Translations under genes and position numbers: made by a program
Part shown: one piece after another, positions 7,302 to 16,766 of the stretch
Numbering within the stretch: position 1 is the first letter of the stretch
Layout of the letters: every line of letters starts with the position of its first letter
The notes under the pieces: generated by a model
Told to the model about the DNA's origin: nothing
Databases searched by the model: none
The model's input: only the letters and a program-made list of their open reading frames with translations
From: an uncultured Veillonella sp.
GTDB lineage: Bacteria; Bacillota; Negativicutes; Veillonellales; Veillonellaceae
Direction of reading: 5' to 3'
Length of the DNA stretch: 64,000 nt
Assembly (NCBI RefSeq): GCF_937981445.1
Contig: NZ_CALJON010000015.1
Coordinates: 35,653-99,652, forward strand

Positions 7302-8279
7302 ATGAGTCAAATAGATATAATCACTGAGGATGCATTACAGGCAAATTCATCGTCTCAGGCTGGCGAAGTGAAACAGTTTACAGTGCCTTCTACGGCAGAA
7401 GGGACCCGGTTAGATGTGTATTTAACGGACTTATTAGAAGGGTCCCGCAGTTATGTGAAACAGCTTGTAAAGCAGGGCCTTGTAAAGGTAAATGGCAAGG
7501 GGGGCAAAAGCAATTTAAAATTGTCCAGTGGTGTCCTTGTAGAAGTGGAAATTCCAGCACCACAATCGGTAGAAGTAAAACCAGAGAATATTCCCCTCAA
7601 TATTTTATTTGAAGATCACGATATAATTATTATCAACAAAGCCCGTGGCATGGTAGTTCATCCTGCAGTGGGCAATTATAGCGGTACCTTAGTGAATGCT
7701 CTTTTATATCATTGTAAGGATTTGTCGGGGATTAATGGTGAAATTCGCCCTGGCATAGTGCATCGCTTAGATAAGGATACATCAGGTGTTATGATGGCAG
7801 CTAAAAATGATGCAGCTCATATCGGTTTGGCTGAACAGGTAAAAGCCCATACAGCGCAGCGCACATATTATGCATTGGTACAAGGCAATATTGTAGAAGA
7901 GCGCGGCGTTATTAAAGCGCCTATTGGCCGTCATCCTAAAGATCGAATGAAAATGGCCGTTGTGTTTGAAAATAGTAAGGATGCGATTACTCATTTTAAA
8001 GTGTTGGAACGATATGGCAAGCATACCTTAGTTGAATGTCAGTTAGAAACTGGCCGGACCCATCAGATTCGCGTTCATTTTGCACATATAGGACATCCTG
8101 TAGTTAATGATCCTTTCTACGGGTATAGAAAAATGGACTTTCCTATTGAGGGACAGGCTCTTCATTCGCATAGTTTACGATTGACACATCCTATTACGGG
8201 GAAGGAATTGTATTTTGAAGCACCTTTACCAGAGGACTTTTTAGCATCTATTGAATATGCAAAGGAACATAATCGTTAA
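7302..8279 (+). CDS. rluD: RluD-type 23S rRNA pseudouridine synthase
   Basis: Converts specific uridines of 23S rRNA to pseudouridine. Of 325 residues, the first ~25 are a non-conserved extension. An S4 RNA-binding domain covers about 34-82, and the RluA-family catalytic domain follows, with Asp157 in HRLDKDTSG as the nucleophile. It starts directly after the lspA stop, so the two are translationally coupled. RluA paralogues (RluC/RluD/YlyB) are hard to separate by eye; RluD-like YlyB beside lspA and pyrR is the common Firmicutes arrangement. Confidence 0.88.
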   Translation: MSQIDIITEDALQANSSSQAGEVKQFTVPSTAEGTRLDVYLTDLLEGSRSYVKQLVKQGLVKVNGKGGKSNLKLSSGVLVEVEIPAPQSVEVKPENIPLNILFEDHDIIIINKARGMVVHPAVGNYSGTLVNALLYHCKDLSGINGEIRPGIVHRLDKDTSGVMMAAKNDAAHIGLAEQVKAHTAQRTYYALVQGNIVEERGVIKAPIGRHPKDRMKMAVVFENSKDAITHFKVLERYGKHTLVECQLETGRTHQIRVHFAHIGHPVVNDPFYGYRKMDFPIEGQALHSHSLRLTHPITGKELYFEAPLPEDFLASIEYAKEHNR

Positions 8280-8314
8280 TTAGCTGAGCCTTTGACGATA
8301 TATGTGAGGAGGAT

Positions 8315-8866
8315 ATGATGGCAGATAAAGTAAAAGACTTAGGCCGTGATGGGGATAGTCGTATTTTAATGGATGAGCAAGCTATGATGCGCGCTGTGCG
8401 CCGTATTAGCCATGAAATTTTAGAGCGTAATAAAGGCTTAGAAAATGCCATGATCATCGGTATTGAGCGGCGCGGTATTTACTTAGCGAATCGCTTGCAG
8501 AAACAGATTGAAGCCATTGAAGGCACGTCTATTGAAGTAGGAACTATGAATGTGGCACTCTATCGAGACGACCGCAATACTAAAGCTAAAGAAGGAACCC
8601 CGTTTACCCTAGATACAACAGGGAAGCTAGTTATTTTAGTGGATGATGTGCTATATACGGGACGGACCATTCGAGCCGCTTTAAATGCATTAATGGAAGT
8701 GGGGCGGCCTAGAGCCATTCAGCTGGCTGTTTTAGTGGATCGTGGCCATCGTGAGTTGCCCATTCGGGCTGACTATGTGGGAAAAAATATTCCTACCTCT
8801 CATTCCGAAACGGTTCGCGTTAATGTAGTGGAACAAGATGGCGTGGATAGCGTTACGATTTCCTAA
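8315..8866 (+). CDS. pyrR: PyrR bifunctional pyr regulator / uracil phosphoribosyltransferase
   Basis: Binds pyr mRNA in response to UMP and can also make UMP from uracil and PRPP. The 183-residue phosphoribosyltransferase fold has the PRPP loop LVILVDDVLYTGRT (about 106-119) and the YRDD segment typical of PyrR. GAGGAGG lies 5-8 bases before the tandem ATG codons (8315 or 8318). The usual downstream pyrimidine operon is absent here, so any regulated targets lie elsewhere. It closes the lspA-rluD-pyrR cluster. Confidence 0.93.
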   Translation: MMADKVKDLGRDGDSRILMDEQAMMRAVRRISHEILERNKGLENAMIIGIERRGIYLANRLQKQIEAIEGTSIEVGTMNVALYRDDRNTKAKEGTPFTLDTTGKLVILVDDVLYTGRTIRAALNALMEVGRPRAIQLAVLVDRGHRELPIRADYVGKNIPTSHSETVRVNVVEQDGVDSVTIS

Positions 8867-9009
8867 ATTAGGACACAATGTTTGATGACATAGATGGCTA
8901 ATTGGGATTTTTAATGTTACTTTAAGATGGTTAGATGTGATTAATAGTATTTGATGATACGAAGATATTTAATCACATTTTGGATTTTTTTAGGGTGATT
9001 GGGCGTATA

Positions 9010-9063
9010 AAAAGGAGCTGTAACTTAAATGTGGGATACTCCACATTTGGTTACAGCTCCTTT
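9010..9063. terminator. Bidirectional terminator between pyrR and tmcAL
   Basis: AAAGGAGCTGTAAC pairs exactly with GTTACAGCTCCTTT, and an inner stem AAATGTGG/CCACATTT closes a 6-base loop. A-rich and T-rich flanks on either side let it serve both converging genes. Confidence 0.85.
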
Positions 9064-9102
9064 ATGTATGTAGGCATATATGCTACATATTATTTTATAA
9101 TT

Positions 9103-10473
9103 TTAAACTTTTATATACAAAGGTGATCGATAAAAATCTTCATGTCCGCTTCGTAAGTCTATATTGGCATTACATAGGGCCTGTATGTCCGTGGCCTTCA
9201 TATCGAGGGTGAGGAGTGTATTGGTTAAGGCCAAGTCGGCCTTTGCGCTTTGTTGGACAAAGGGACCCCATTTTTGCACGACGGGGATGGTGTGGGTATG
9301 TGCTTTTAGCCATGGTCGCGCCATATCAGTAAATCCCAAGAGGCGTGCATAGGTGGGACCTATGTGATGGGCTTCATCTTGGAGTGCTTTGGTAATGCCT
9401 AAAACAGTGTAAGTTCCCATGCGTTGTAAACGGGCATAAGTATAACGCTTAGATTTAATTTGCTCTAAGGCGAGGGGCCAGGAATTTGCTTCGCTTGCCT
9501 TAGTCCATCGGCGCTCGAGACCTTCTGTAAAATCTGGTAAAGTAACTAATGACTCCATTGTATGTAGGCGACTTTGATAATGCACTAAATCGTTATAGCG
9601 CTTGTAATCTACATAATTTTGCGTACGTAAACTTTCTTGCACTGATGTGCGGATTGATGGTGGGAAAAAGCGACTCATAGAGTTTAAGTCAATATTATGG
9701 GCGTTTTTTATGGCTTCATCATGGGCATTTTTTATAGCTTCCCTTAAGGCTGAGCCAGATGGAAGTGATGTAGCTCTCGAGGAATGCCTTGTAGAAACCG
9801 ATGCTGGCAAGATGCGGCTATGGTGTGCAGACTCGCGTAAAATGGGCAATATAGAGAGGGGCAGTTTATATTTTTGAATCCCTTTAATATATTCTAAGGC
9901 TAATATATTATTGGGTCCGTCTAAAACTTGTTGAAGCGTTGCATTTGAGAGTTCTAGATTTACCGCATCGGTAGTGTTGAGAGTTTGTGCGCCTTTGGTG
10001 AGCGTTGGATGATTGACTAGCCCCTGTTGACTGCTTAAGCTAATAGCTTGCCGTAAAGCAGTGCCATAGGAAAGACCTTGGGCGAGCAAGCGTTGACAAT
10101 TTTGTTGCACTGTATCACTTTCGCTGAGCGCGGCAATGTTCCAAAGAACTGAAGGATTGTCAGTTTCGGCTCCAAAGGCGAGAGTAGTGATACCAAGAGC
10201 ACTTAATAAACGTACCGCCCCAGCAGCAAAGCGTTCCGCATTGGCGGTGGCAAAGATGGTAGGTAACTCCACTACAGCATGAACACCTGTTTGTAGGGCC
10301 CAGGTAGTGCGAAGAAATTTATCGAACAAAGCGGGCTCCCCACGTTGCACAAAGGAGCCACTCATAGCGACGATGATCAGGGCATCAGGATATAAGTCTT
10401 TGATTTTCTGAATTTGATATGCATGCCCTAAGTGAAAGGGATTGTATTCGGCAATGATGCCAATAAGTTTCAT
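9103..10473 (-). CDS. tmcAL: tRNA(Met) cytidine acetate ligase (TmcAL/YlbM)
   Basis: Family enzymes form N4-acetylcytidine at the wobble base of elongator tRNA-Met from acetate and ATP. The 456-residue protein opens with the nucleotidyltransferase signature MKLIGIIAEYNPFHLGHAY, with His14 and His17 forming HxGH, followed by SGSFVQRGEPA and the region FGAETDN. The C-terminal half is the variable tRNA-binding part. It is one of three minus-strand genes in the window and is convergent with pyrR. Adjacent acetate kinase is on the other strand, so any acetate link is only suggestive. An array of palindromes lies just upstream of its start. Confidence 0.92.
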   Translation of the reverse strand: MKLIGIIAEYNPFHLGHAYQIQKIKDLYPDALIIVAMSGSFVQRGEPALFDKFLRTTWALQTGVHAVVELPTIFATANAERFAAGAVRLLSALGITTLAFGAETDNPSVLWNIAALSESDTVQQNCQRLLAQGLSYGTALRQAISLSSQQGLVNHPTLTKGAQTLNTTDAVNLELSNATLQQVLDGPNNILALEYIKGIQKYKLPLSILPILRESAHHSRILPASVSTRHSSRATSLPSGSALREAIKNAHDEAIKNAHNIDLNSMSRFFPPSIRTSVQESLRTQNYVDYKRYNDLVHYQSRLHTMESLVTLPDFTEGLERRWTKASEANSWPLALEQIKSKRYTYARLQRMGTYTVLGITKALQDEAHHIGPTYARLLGFTDMARPWLKAHTHTIPVVQKWGPFVQQSAKADLALTNTLLTLDMKATDIQALCNANIDLRSGHEDFYRSPLYIKV

Positions 10474-10510
10474 AAGAACTCCTTCTTTACGTAATTTGTT
10501 TGAAGTAAGG

Positions 10511-10624
10511 GGGATATACAGTGTATTGATGTAAGCTGTATATACAATGTATTAGTGTAAGATGTATATACAAGTGTATTGATGTAAGATGTATATACAA
10601 ATTGGCTATGTAATTGTATATACA
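10511..10624. repeat. Array of TGTATATACA palindromes
   Basis: The perfect 10-base palindrome TGTATATACA occurs at 10537-10546, 10563-10572, 10590-10599 and 10615-10624, with a degenerate copy at 10511-10520. The spacing is 25-27 bases, and three of the spacers share GTGTATTGATGTAAG-type sequence. The array lies 38 bases upstream of the tmcAL start and about 250 bases before the divergent lipoprotein gene. Bases 10625-10740 of this gap are AT-rich without clear features. Confidence 0.75.
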
Positions 10625-10747
10625 AATCATAGATACTAGTTTAATTTATTATAGCAGAAAAATGCATATGAATTTCACGTATGTTATGTATGTGTTAATT
10701 TTATGCAGGAATTTAATAAAAAATGGTGGCTAAGGGCAGGAGTAAAG

Positions 10748-10756
10748 TGTTATAAT
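10748..10756 (+). promoter_or_regulatory. Extended -10 promoter for the lipoprotein-ackA unit
   Basis: TGTTATAAT matches the extended -10 consensus TGnTATAAT. No good -35 hexamer lies 17 bases upstream. It would give a leader of about 105 bases before the lipoprotein ATG. Confidence 0.45.
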
Positions 10757-10869
10757 GAAAATGCACGTATGAATGCATATAATTGCATGCAATTCGCCTA
10801 GTTCGTAGCATCTGATGGCCGTTAATTGATGAAAAACATAGGTGCAAAAGATATGAATCGAGGAAATGT

Positions 10870-11430
10870 ATGAAAAAGTGGCTTACAATCCTTTTAATGG
10901 GGGTTATGTTAGTATTTATAAGTGGCTGCAGTAGTGACAATGCCATCGATAATTATAGCTTTGGTCATAAAGTCATTAAAGCCGGTCAGTCTGAAGTGAC
11001 CTATGAACTTCCTTTTGATATTGGCGTACAGCCTAATACCACTGCAAATGCCTTAGGATATCCTGTTACTACATATTTAGGGGCGGATAAGAATTTCTTA
11101 GTTTCTATTGAAGCTATTTCGCCTAAAGCAGGGCAGGCCTTACCAACGGCAGATGCGTATGCAAAGGAAACTCAAGCATTCTTTGAAAAAAGTTTTGGAT
11201 CAAAATTAAAATGGCAAGCTAATGCCACTACGATTGATGGCGTCAATGGCGTAAAAGCGGATGCTGAACTCGTAGCAGAACAAGCAAAAATTCATTTCTT
11301 CCAATATACCTTTGTAGATAAAGGCGTATTGTGGAATATTACCTATCAGTATCCTATTAATAGTACAATGGGTGCTCAGATTTCTGACCTGGTGGTAGGA
11401 AAAATTCAAATTACTAAGAAAGAGGGATAA
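10870..11430 (+). CDS. Putative lipoprotein of unknown function
   Basis: I do not recognise the family. The 186-residue protein starts with a lipoprotein signal peptide: MKKW, a hydrophobic core, then the lipobox ISGC with Cys20 as the lipidated residue. The mature part is rich in short polar segments and probably beta-strands and has no cysteines or catalytic motif that I can identify. It resembles the PsbP/DcrB-type layout (a domain ending in a region read as VDKGVLWNITYQYP), but that is a weak impression. It ends 3 bases before ackA, so the two are probably cotranscribed. Confidence 0.75.
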   Translation: MKKWLTILLMGVMLVFISGCSSDNAIDNYSFGHKVIKAGQSEVTYELPFDIGVQPNTTANALGYPVTTYLGADKNFLVSIEAISPKAGQALPTADAYAKETQAFFEKSFGSKLKWQANATTIDGVNGVKADAELVAEQAKIHFFQYTFVDKGVLWNITYQYPINSTMGAQISDLVVGKIQITKKEG

Positions 11431-11433
11431 GTA

Positions 11434-12627
11434 ATGAACGTTTTAGTAGTAAACTGTGGCAGCTCTTCCTTAAAGTACCAATTAGTGGACATGACAAATG
11501 AAAGCGTATTGGCAAAAGGGCAATTTGAAAAAATTGGTGCAAATGATGCAATTTTCACTCACAAACGTCCTAGTGGTGATAAATTAGAAAAAGTGGAACC
11601 AATTTTAGACCACAAAGCAGCACTTAAAATCTTGCTCGACATTTTAGTTGACAAAGAATACGGTGTAATTGCATCTATGGATGAAATTGATGCAGTAGGT
11701 CATCGTGTAGTACATGGTGCTGAAAAGTTTGCTGACTCTGTATTGATTAATGATGAAGTTATGGCTGCGTTGAATGAATGTGCAAAAATGGCACCTTTAC
11801 ACAACCCACCAAACATTCAAGGTATTGAAGCATGCCAATCCATTATGCCAAATGTACCACAAGTAGCTGTATTTGATACTGCTTTCCATCAATCCATGCC
11901 TCCAGAAGCTTACTTATATGGCCTTCCATTAGAAGTATATGAAAAATACGGCGTTCGTCGTTATGGCTTCCATGGTACTAGCCATCGTTATGTAGCTGAT
12001 CGTGTTGCTGAATTAATGGGCAAACCACTTAGCGAATTGAAAATTATTTCTTGCCACTTAGGTAATGGTTCTTCCGTTACAGCTGTAAAAGGTGGTAAAT
12101 CTGTGGATACTTCCATGGGCTTTACTCCACTTGCCGGCCTTGTAATGGGGACTCGTTGCGGTGATATCGACCCAGCTATCGTACCTTTCTTGATGGATAA
12201 AATGAACTTGTCCACTAAAGAAGTTGACGATTTAATGAACAAAAAATCTGGCGTACTTGGTATTTCCGGTGTGTCCAATGACTTCCGCGTGCTTGAAGAA
12301 GCAGCAGAAGCTGGCAATGAAAAAGCTAAATTAGCTCTTGATATGTTCCACTACAAAGTACGTGCTACTATCGGTGCTTATGCAGCTGTTATGGGCGGTG
12401 TAGACGCTATCGTATTCACTGCTGGTATCGGTGAAAATGGTATTGGCAACCGCGAAGCAATTTGCCAAGGCTTAGAATACTTAGGCACTGAACTTGACAA
12501 AGAACGCAACAATGTACGTGGTAAAGATACTGAAATTAGCGTGGAAGGTGCAAAAGTAAAATTATTTGCAATTCCAACTAACGAAGAAATTATGATTGCT
12601 CGCGATACACAACGCTTAGCAAAATAA
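11434..12627 (+). CDS. ackA: Acetate kinase
   Basis: Makes ATP and acetate from acetyl phosphate, the final substrate-level phosphorylation of lactate fermentation. The 397 residues match the family length. The N-terminal signature NVLVVNCGSSSLKYQL, the mid-protein GFHGTSH, the ATPase-type phosphate loop GNGSSV and the C-terminal FTAGIGENG and NEEIMIARD motifs are all present. Codon use is biased towards preferred codons, consistent with strong expression. No phosphotransacetylase gene is adjacent. Confidence 0.98.
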   Translation: MNVLVVNCGSSSLKYQLVDMTNESVLAKGQFEKIGANDAIFTHKRPSGDKLEKVEPILDHKAALKILLDILVDKEYGVIASMDEIDAVGHRVVHGAEKFADSVLINDEVMAALNECAKMAPLHNPPNIQGIEACQSIMPNVPQVAVFDTAFHQSMPPEAYLYGLPLEVYEKYGVRRYGFHGTSHRYVADRVAELMGKPLSELKIISCHLGNGSSVTAVKGGKSVDTSMGFTPLAGLVMGTRCGDIDPAIVPFLMDKMNLSTKEVDDLMNKKSGVLGISGVSNDFRVLEEAAEAGNEKAKLALDMFHYKVRATIGAYAAVMGGVDAIVFTAGIGENGIGNREAICQGLEYLGTELDKERNNVRGKDTEISVEGAKVKLFAIPTNEEIMIARDTQRLAK

Positions 12628-12666
12628 TTAAAACTTTATACAATTAATTAACAATGTTAATTATAG

Positions 12667-12692
12667 CGCGCAGTACCTTCGGGTACTGCGCG
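12667..12692 (+). terminator. TTCG hairpin after ackA
   Basis: CGCGCAGTACC, a TTCG loop, then GGTACTGCGCG. The stem is very stable, but the following bases (TTGTGGTTT) are a poor T run, so it may be a 3' processing barrier instead of a strong terminator. Confidence 0.7.
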
Positions 12693-12726
12693 TTGTGGTT
12701 TAGGAACTTAAAAAAGGAAAGAACGA

Positions 12727-13347
12727 ATGAAATCAAAATCTACCGTATTTGATGTGCCGTTTGTATTGCTTGCTTCCGCCTCACCTAGACGGCGTGAATT
12801 ACTCAGTCAATTTGGATTGTCTTTTACCGTGGTGAAAAGCACTTATGAAGAAACCCATGAAACTTGGACTGACCCAGCTCAATATGTTATGACTCAAGCA
12901 CAGGGGAAGGCACGAGCCGCCGTTGTAGGCGGCAGTCCTAAAGAGGCGTATGTAGTTATGGGCGCTGATACTATCGTAGTATTTAATCATCAATTATTAG
13001 GCAAACCTGAGGATGAGACAATGGCAAAACATATGTTGAAGGAACTATCAGGCAAGCGACACCAAGTTATGACCGGCCTTTGCCTTCGCTATATAGAGCC
13101 AAAACAAGGTGTTGTGCGAGAAAAAGCATTGTGTGTTAGTACTGATGTAGAATTCTATGAGCTTTCTGAAATGGAAATAAATAATTACGTAGCTACCGGT
13201 GAACCTATGGATAAAGCTGGTGCTTATGGAATTCAAGGCTTAGGGGGATATTTAGTAAAAGCCATTCATGGGTCCTATACAAATGTAGTGGGTTTACCCG
13301 TGGAAGTTGTACTACGAGAATTAAACGCTCTAAAAGGGCAAATCTAG
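12727..13347 (+). CDS. maf: Maf family nucleoside triphosphate pyrophosphatase
   Basis: Maf proteins hydrolyse dTTP/UTP or modified nucleotides to the monophosphate and influence septation. The signature LLASASPRRRELL lies at residues 14-26, followed by the conserved GADTIV and GKPED motifs and the KAGAYGIQG segment. The 206 residues match the usual size. Maf-radC-mreBCD is a common Firmicutes order and continues directly here. Confidence 0.95.
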   Translation: MKSKSTVFDVPFVLLASASPRRRELLSQFGLSFTVVKSTYEETHETWTDPAQYVMTQAQGKARAAVVGGSPKEAYVVMGADTIVVFNHQLLGKPEDETMAKHMLKELSGKRHQVMTGLCLRYIEPKQGVVREKALCVSTDVEFYELSEMEINNYVATGEPMDKAGAYGIQGLGGYLVKAIHGSYTNVVGLPVEVVLRELNALKGQI

Positions 13348-13420
13348 GAGGGCAGATCTAAAAGGGCCGATTTAAAAGTAAATATGTAAAAATGTATAAA
13401 ATGTACCTAGGGAGGTTTAT

Positions 13421-14101
13421 ATGGGACAAAATACATGGTGTGTAGGGGAAGGGCCTCGAGAAAAGTTTGTAGATTTAGGGGCTAATGGTTTATCGACGAT
13501 TGAACTTATTGCTATTTTATTACGCACAGGTCGTAAGGGATGCTCTGTTTTAGAGGTCGCTAAAGAGGTGCTCGACTCTATTGTTGATGGAGCCTATGGT
13601 TTAAATGATGTAACTGTTGAACGATTACAACAAGTTAAGGGCATTGGCCGTGATAAGGCGGTGACTCTTTGTGCTGCCATTGAGTTAGGACGCCGTCTAG
13701 GACAAATGCGTGTGAAGCATTTGTACGAAGACTTCAGTTCCCCTAAGGCTGTAGCCGCCTATGCGATGGAACGGTTGCGACATGAGCGAGAAGAAAATTT
13801 TTGCGCCGCTTTCCTAAATTGCAAGAATAAACTCATCCGATTAGAGACCATCTCTATTGGAGGATTGACAGGCAGTTTAGCAGAGCAGCGCAGCGTATTT
13901 AGACGAGCCTTGGAAGCAAATGCAGCGAGTTTGATTTTAATTCACAATCATCCATCTGGTGATGCCACACCTAGTGATGAAGATGTGCGAATTACTAAAA
14001 TCTTTAAAGCTGCCGGTGATGTAATGGGGATTCCTGTTCTTGACCATGTAATTATTGGTGATGGAATTTATGTTAGCCTTTGTGAAGATTCGCTGCTATA
14101 A
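13421..14101 (+). CDS. radC: RadC family JAB domain protein
   Basis: A 226-residue protein with an N-terminal helix-hairpin-helix-like region (QQVKGIGRDKA, residues 71-80) and a C-terminal JAMM metalloprotease-fold domain, with His175, His177 and Asp188 in IHNHPSGDATPSDED as metal ligands. The family was named for DNA repair, but its biochemical role remains unclear. The ATG follows GGGAGG by about 7 bases. Confidence 0.94.
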   Translation: MGQNTWCVGEGPREKFVDLGANGLSTIELIAILLRTGRKGCSVLEVAKEVLDSIVDGAYGLNDVTVERLQQVKGIGRDKAVTLCAAIELGRRLGQMRVKHLYEDFSSPKAVAAYAMERLRHEREENFCAAFLNCKNKLIRLETISIGGLTGSLAEQRSVFRRALEANAASLILIHNHPSGDATPSDEDVRITKIFKAAGDVMGIPVLDHVIIGDGIYVSLCEDSLL

Positions 14102-14208
14102 ACTGTATGTTAGCTTTTATAACTAGGAGTAATCTGCGTATCGGGAATATACAAAATCTCCTTGAAATGGTATCATAAAATGATGAGTATAATAAGGAGA
14201 TAAAGAAT

Positions 14209-15246
14209 ATGATTCGCTTATTTTCGTCTTTAGGACGTGATTTAGGAATAGATATTGGCACCGTAAATACACATATTCATGTGCTAGGTCGAGGTGTAGT
14301 TTTATCAGAACCTTCACTGGTGGCTACGGATACAAAACAAGAAGGTATTGTGGCTGTTGGCTCTGATGCGGAGCGCTTATTGCTGCGTACGCCAGATATG
14401 CTGGATGAAATGCGCCCCTTGCGGGATGGCTTTATTGTAGATTATAGGGTTATGCTAACTATGCTGCGCCATTTTATGGGAAAAGCATCACGTTCAGTGG
14501 GCCGAGCTCGCGTTATTATGGCGGTACCTTGTGGCATTACTGATGTAGAGCGACGGGCCATGACTGATGCCATAATTCAGGCGGGGGCACGAGAAGCGTA
14601 TTTAATTGAAGCACCCGTAGCAGCCGCTTTAGGCTGCAATCTACCGGTATTTGAACCTATTGGCAATATGGCTGTTGATATTGGTGGCGGTACTACCGAT
14701 ATTGGGGTTATGTCTTTGGGCGGTAAAGTATTAGCTAAGACGGCCCGTATTGGTGGGCATGATTTTAATACTGAGATTTTAGGATATATAAAAAATACCT
14801 ACTCTGTTATGATGGCGGAAGAAACGGTGGAGCAAATTAAACTTGATTTAGGTTCCGCATTGCCGCCAGAAGAAAATGAGGAAGTATCATTTTTAGGCCG
14901 TGATATTGGAAATGGTTTGATGAAGCGTGTGACAATTCACAAATCAGAAATATATGATGTGTTGCAAATGCCTTTACAGCATATTGTAGATGAAATTAAA
15001 AATGTGGTGGAGCAGATTCCACCTGAATTGGCGGCTGATATTTTGGAGCGTGGCATGGTGTTAACCGGTGCCACAGCCTTGATGGAAGGGTTGGGGCAAC
15101 GTATTAGTGGAGAACTAGGGATTCCTGTTCATATCCCTAAGGACCCTGGTTTTGCTGTAGCAGTAGGACTTGGTCAAGCCTCCAAAGAATTTGAACGAAT
15201 GGATCGATTTATTATTGCTTCGAAGAGTCGGAAAGGAAGGGCTTAA
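14209..15246 (+). CDS. mreB: Rod-shape determining protein MreB
   Basis: Bacterial actin homologue that forms membrane-attached filaments and organises lateral peptidoglycan synthesis. The 345 residues include the N-terminal phosphate-1 loop GIDIGTVNTHI, the phosphate-2 segment AVDIGGGTTDIGV and the adenosine motif LTGATALMEGL. The stop codon overlaps the mreC start (TAATG). AAGGAG precedes the ATG. Together with mreC, mreD, PBP2 and rodA it makes an elongasome cluster, which is noteworthy if the host is a coccus. Confidence 0.95.
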   Translation: MIRLFSSLGRDLGIDIGTVNTHIHVLGRGVVLSEPSLVATDTKQEGIVAVGSDAERLLLRTPDMLDEMRPLRDGFIVDYRVMLTMLRHFMGKASRSVGRARVIMAVPCGITDVERRAMTDAIIQAGAREAYLIEAPVAAALGCNLPVFEPIGNMAVDIGGGTTDIGVMSLGGKVLAKTARIGGHDFNTEILGYIKNTYSVMMAEETVEQIKLDLGSALPPEENEEVSFLGRDIGNGLMKRVTIHKSEIYDVLQMPLQHIVDEIKNVVEQIPPELAADILERGMVLTGATALMEGLGQRISGELGIPVHIPKDPGFAVAVGLGQASKEFERMDRFIIASKSRKGRA

Positions 15247-16157
15247 TGTTTTCGTCAGATAGAAAATTAATTGCTTTTGTTGGCTTATGCTGCGTATTTT
15301 TAGCCCTTTTAGGTTATGCGTGGAAGCAGCGCACAAGTATTCCCTATGTATCGGTAGCCCTTGAGCAAGTAACTACACCATTTACATATGGTGCATCACG
15401 CTTTTTAGGCTCCTTTAATACAGGGATAACAGTTATTGATAATGCCATTAATGGGACCAAAGAATTGGACCAGCTTCGCAATGAAAAAGCTGCATTAGAA
15501 CAAAAGGTAGTTAATTATGATGAAGTGGTGGCTGAAAATATTCGCCTTCGCCAGCTCGTAGCATTTGAGACGAGCCATCGCCAATTTGATATGGTGGCAG
15601 CGGCTGTAGTGACTCGCGATTTTGGTACTTGGACGAATACATTTACTATTGACCGTGGTACAGAAGAAGGTCTTGCTGTGAATATGCCTGTACTGATTCC
15701 TGGCGGGGTAGTTGGTTTCATTAGTGATGTATACCCTCACTCGGCAAGAGTTCAGACGATTTTAGACCCTCGTACATCCATAGGGGTTATTGTGCAGCGC
15801 CCTGAATCTCGCGTTGCTTCGGTTGTAAAGGGAAATGGTAGTAATCCGAATGAACCTTTACTTGTTAATGTAGCACGGGATGGCGATGTATTGACTGGTG
15901 ATACGCTTATTACCTCTGGTTATGGCGGAATTTATCCTAAGGGCCTATTAGTAGGTCATGTGGCGCGCATTGATAATGATTCGGAAGGCTTTGTAAAAAA
16001 TGCGGTGGTTCAGCTCTCTGCTGATTTGAGCAATGTAGAAGAAGTATTTGTTATCTTACGATCTCGTGAAGGTGAATTAGACAAACCAAGTCTTACACCA
16101 AAGCTTGTGCCACAAACACAGCGTGACCAAGTGGAAGGGGTCAAAGGAGCACAATAA
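15246..16157 (+). CDS. mreC: Rod-shape determining protein MreC
   Basis: Bitopic scaffold that links MreB filaments to the periplasmic cell-wall enzymes. The 303 residues contain an N-terminal transmembrane helix (about 8-26), a coiled-coil (about 70-105) and a beta-rich domain with the usual TSGYGGIYPKGLLVG motif. It overlaps mreB by one base and mreD by one base, so translation is coupled. Confidence 0.95.
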   Translation: MFSSDRKLIAFVGLCCVFLALLGYAWKQRTSIPYVSVALEQVTTPFTYGASRFLGSFNTGITVIDNAINGTKELDQLRNEKAALEQKVVNYDEVVAENIRLRQLVAFETSHRQFDMVAAAVVTRDFGTWTNTFTIDRGTEEGLAVNMPVLIPGGVVGFISDVYPHSARVQTILDPRTSIGVIVQRPESRVASVVKGNGSNPNEPLLVNVARDGDVLTGDTLITSGYGGIYPKGLLVGHVARIDNDSEGFVKNAVVQLSADLSNVEEVFVILRSREGELDKPSLTPKLVPQTQRDQVEGVKGAQ

Positions 16158-16648
16158 TGAAGACTTTATTATATGTTCTAATGGGCATTTTAACCTTTTT
16201 GATACAGGCTGATGCCTTTCCCATGTTGTTTAAACATGAATGGATGCCTAATTTAATTTTAGTATGGGTCATTGTGCTATCTCTTTTAAAAGGCCGTCGT
16301 ATAGGGCTTGGCGTAGCCATTTTAGGCGGACTCATACATGACTTAGTTATATCCAATGCCTTTGGGCTTCATTTTTTCCCTTACATTGTGGTGGCCTATT
16401 TTGTGAGTATTTGGTCCCATTCTGTATATGAAGAACAGTGGTATGTTACATTTGCTTGGGTGTCAGGTGCTACGGTACTAGATATGATAGTGCGCATGGG
16501 CATGCTATGGTTAGGACGGGAAGAACTAATCTTTGGCACCTATATATGGCATCATATTTGGCCTGTTTGGTGGCTTAATGGCCTCATTGGCATTGTGTTA
16601 CATGAATTGATTTGGAATATGGAAGAACGAGATGAATATATTTGGTAG
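16157..16648 (+). CDS. mreD: Rod-shape determining protein MreD
   Basis: Small polytopic membrane partner of MreC. The 163 residues are mostly hydrophobic, forming about five helices, with the family segment LLKGRRIGLGVAILGGLIHD in the middle. The assignment rests on this and on position between mreC and PBP2, because MreD sequences diverge strongly. Confidence 0.92.
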   Translation: MKTLLYVLMGILTFLIQADAFPMLFKHEWMPNLILVWVIVLSLLKGRRIGLGVAILGGLIHDLVISNAFGLHFFPYIVVAYFVSIWSHSVYEEQWYVTFAWVSGATVLDMIVRMGMLWLGREELIFGTYIWHHIWPVWWLNGLIGIVLHELIWNMEERDEYIW

Positions 16649-16766
16649 TTACTGATTATGCATGATTAGCCTGTTGATGAAGGGGCGTATTTTACTAATT
16701 ATGTGTAGATGGACTACTAATTACATTTAACTAGCAGGTGGTTTTAAATAGAAAGGAGGCAGTCAT

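Noticed and set aside
8867..9009. PyrR-controlled attenuator
   Set aside because: No PyrR-binding loop or pyr gene is downstream; the only structure is the terminator shared with tmcAL.
10511..10624. CRISPR-like repeat-spacer array
   Set aside because: The repeat is a 10-base palindrome, and the intervening sequences are similar to each other instead of unique.
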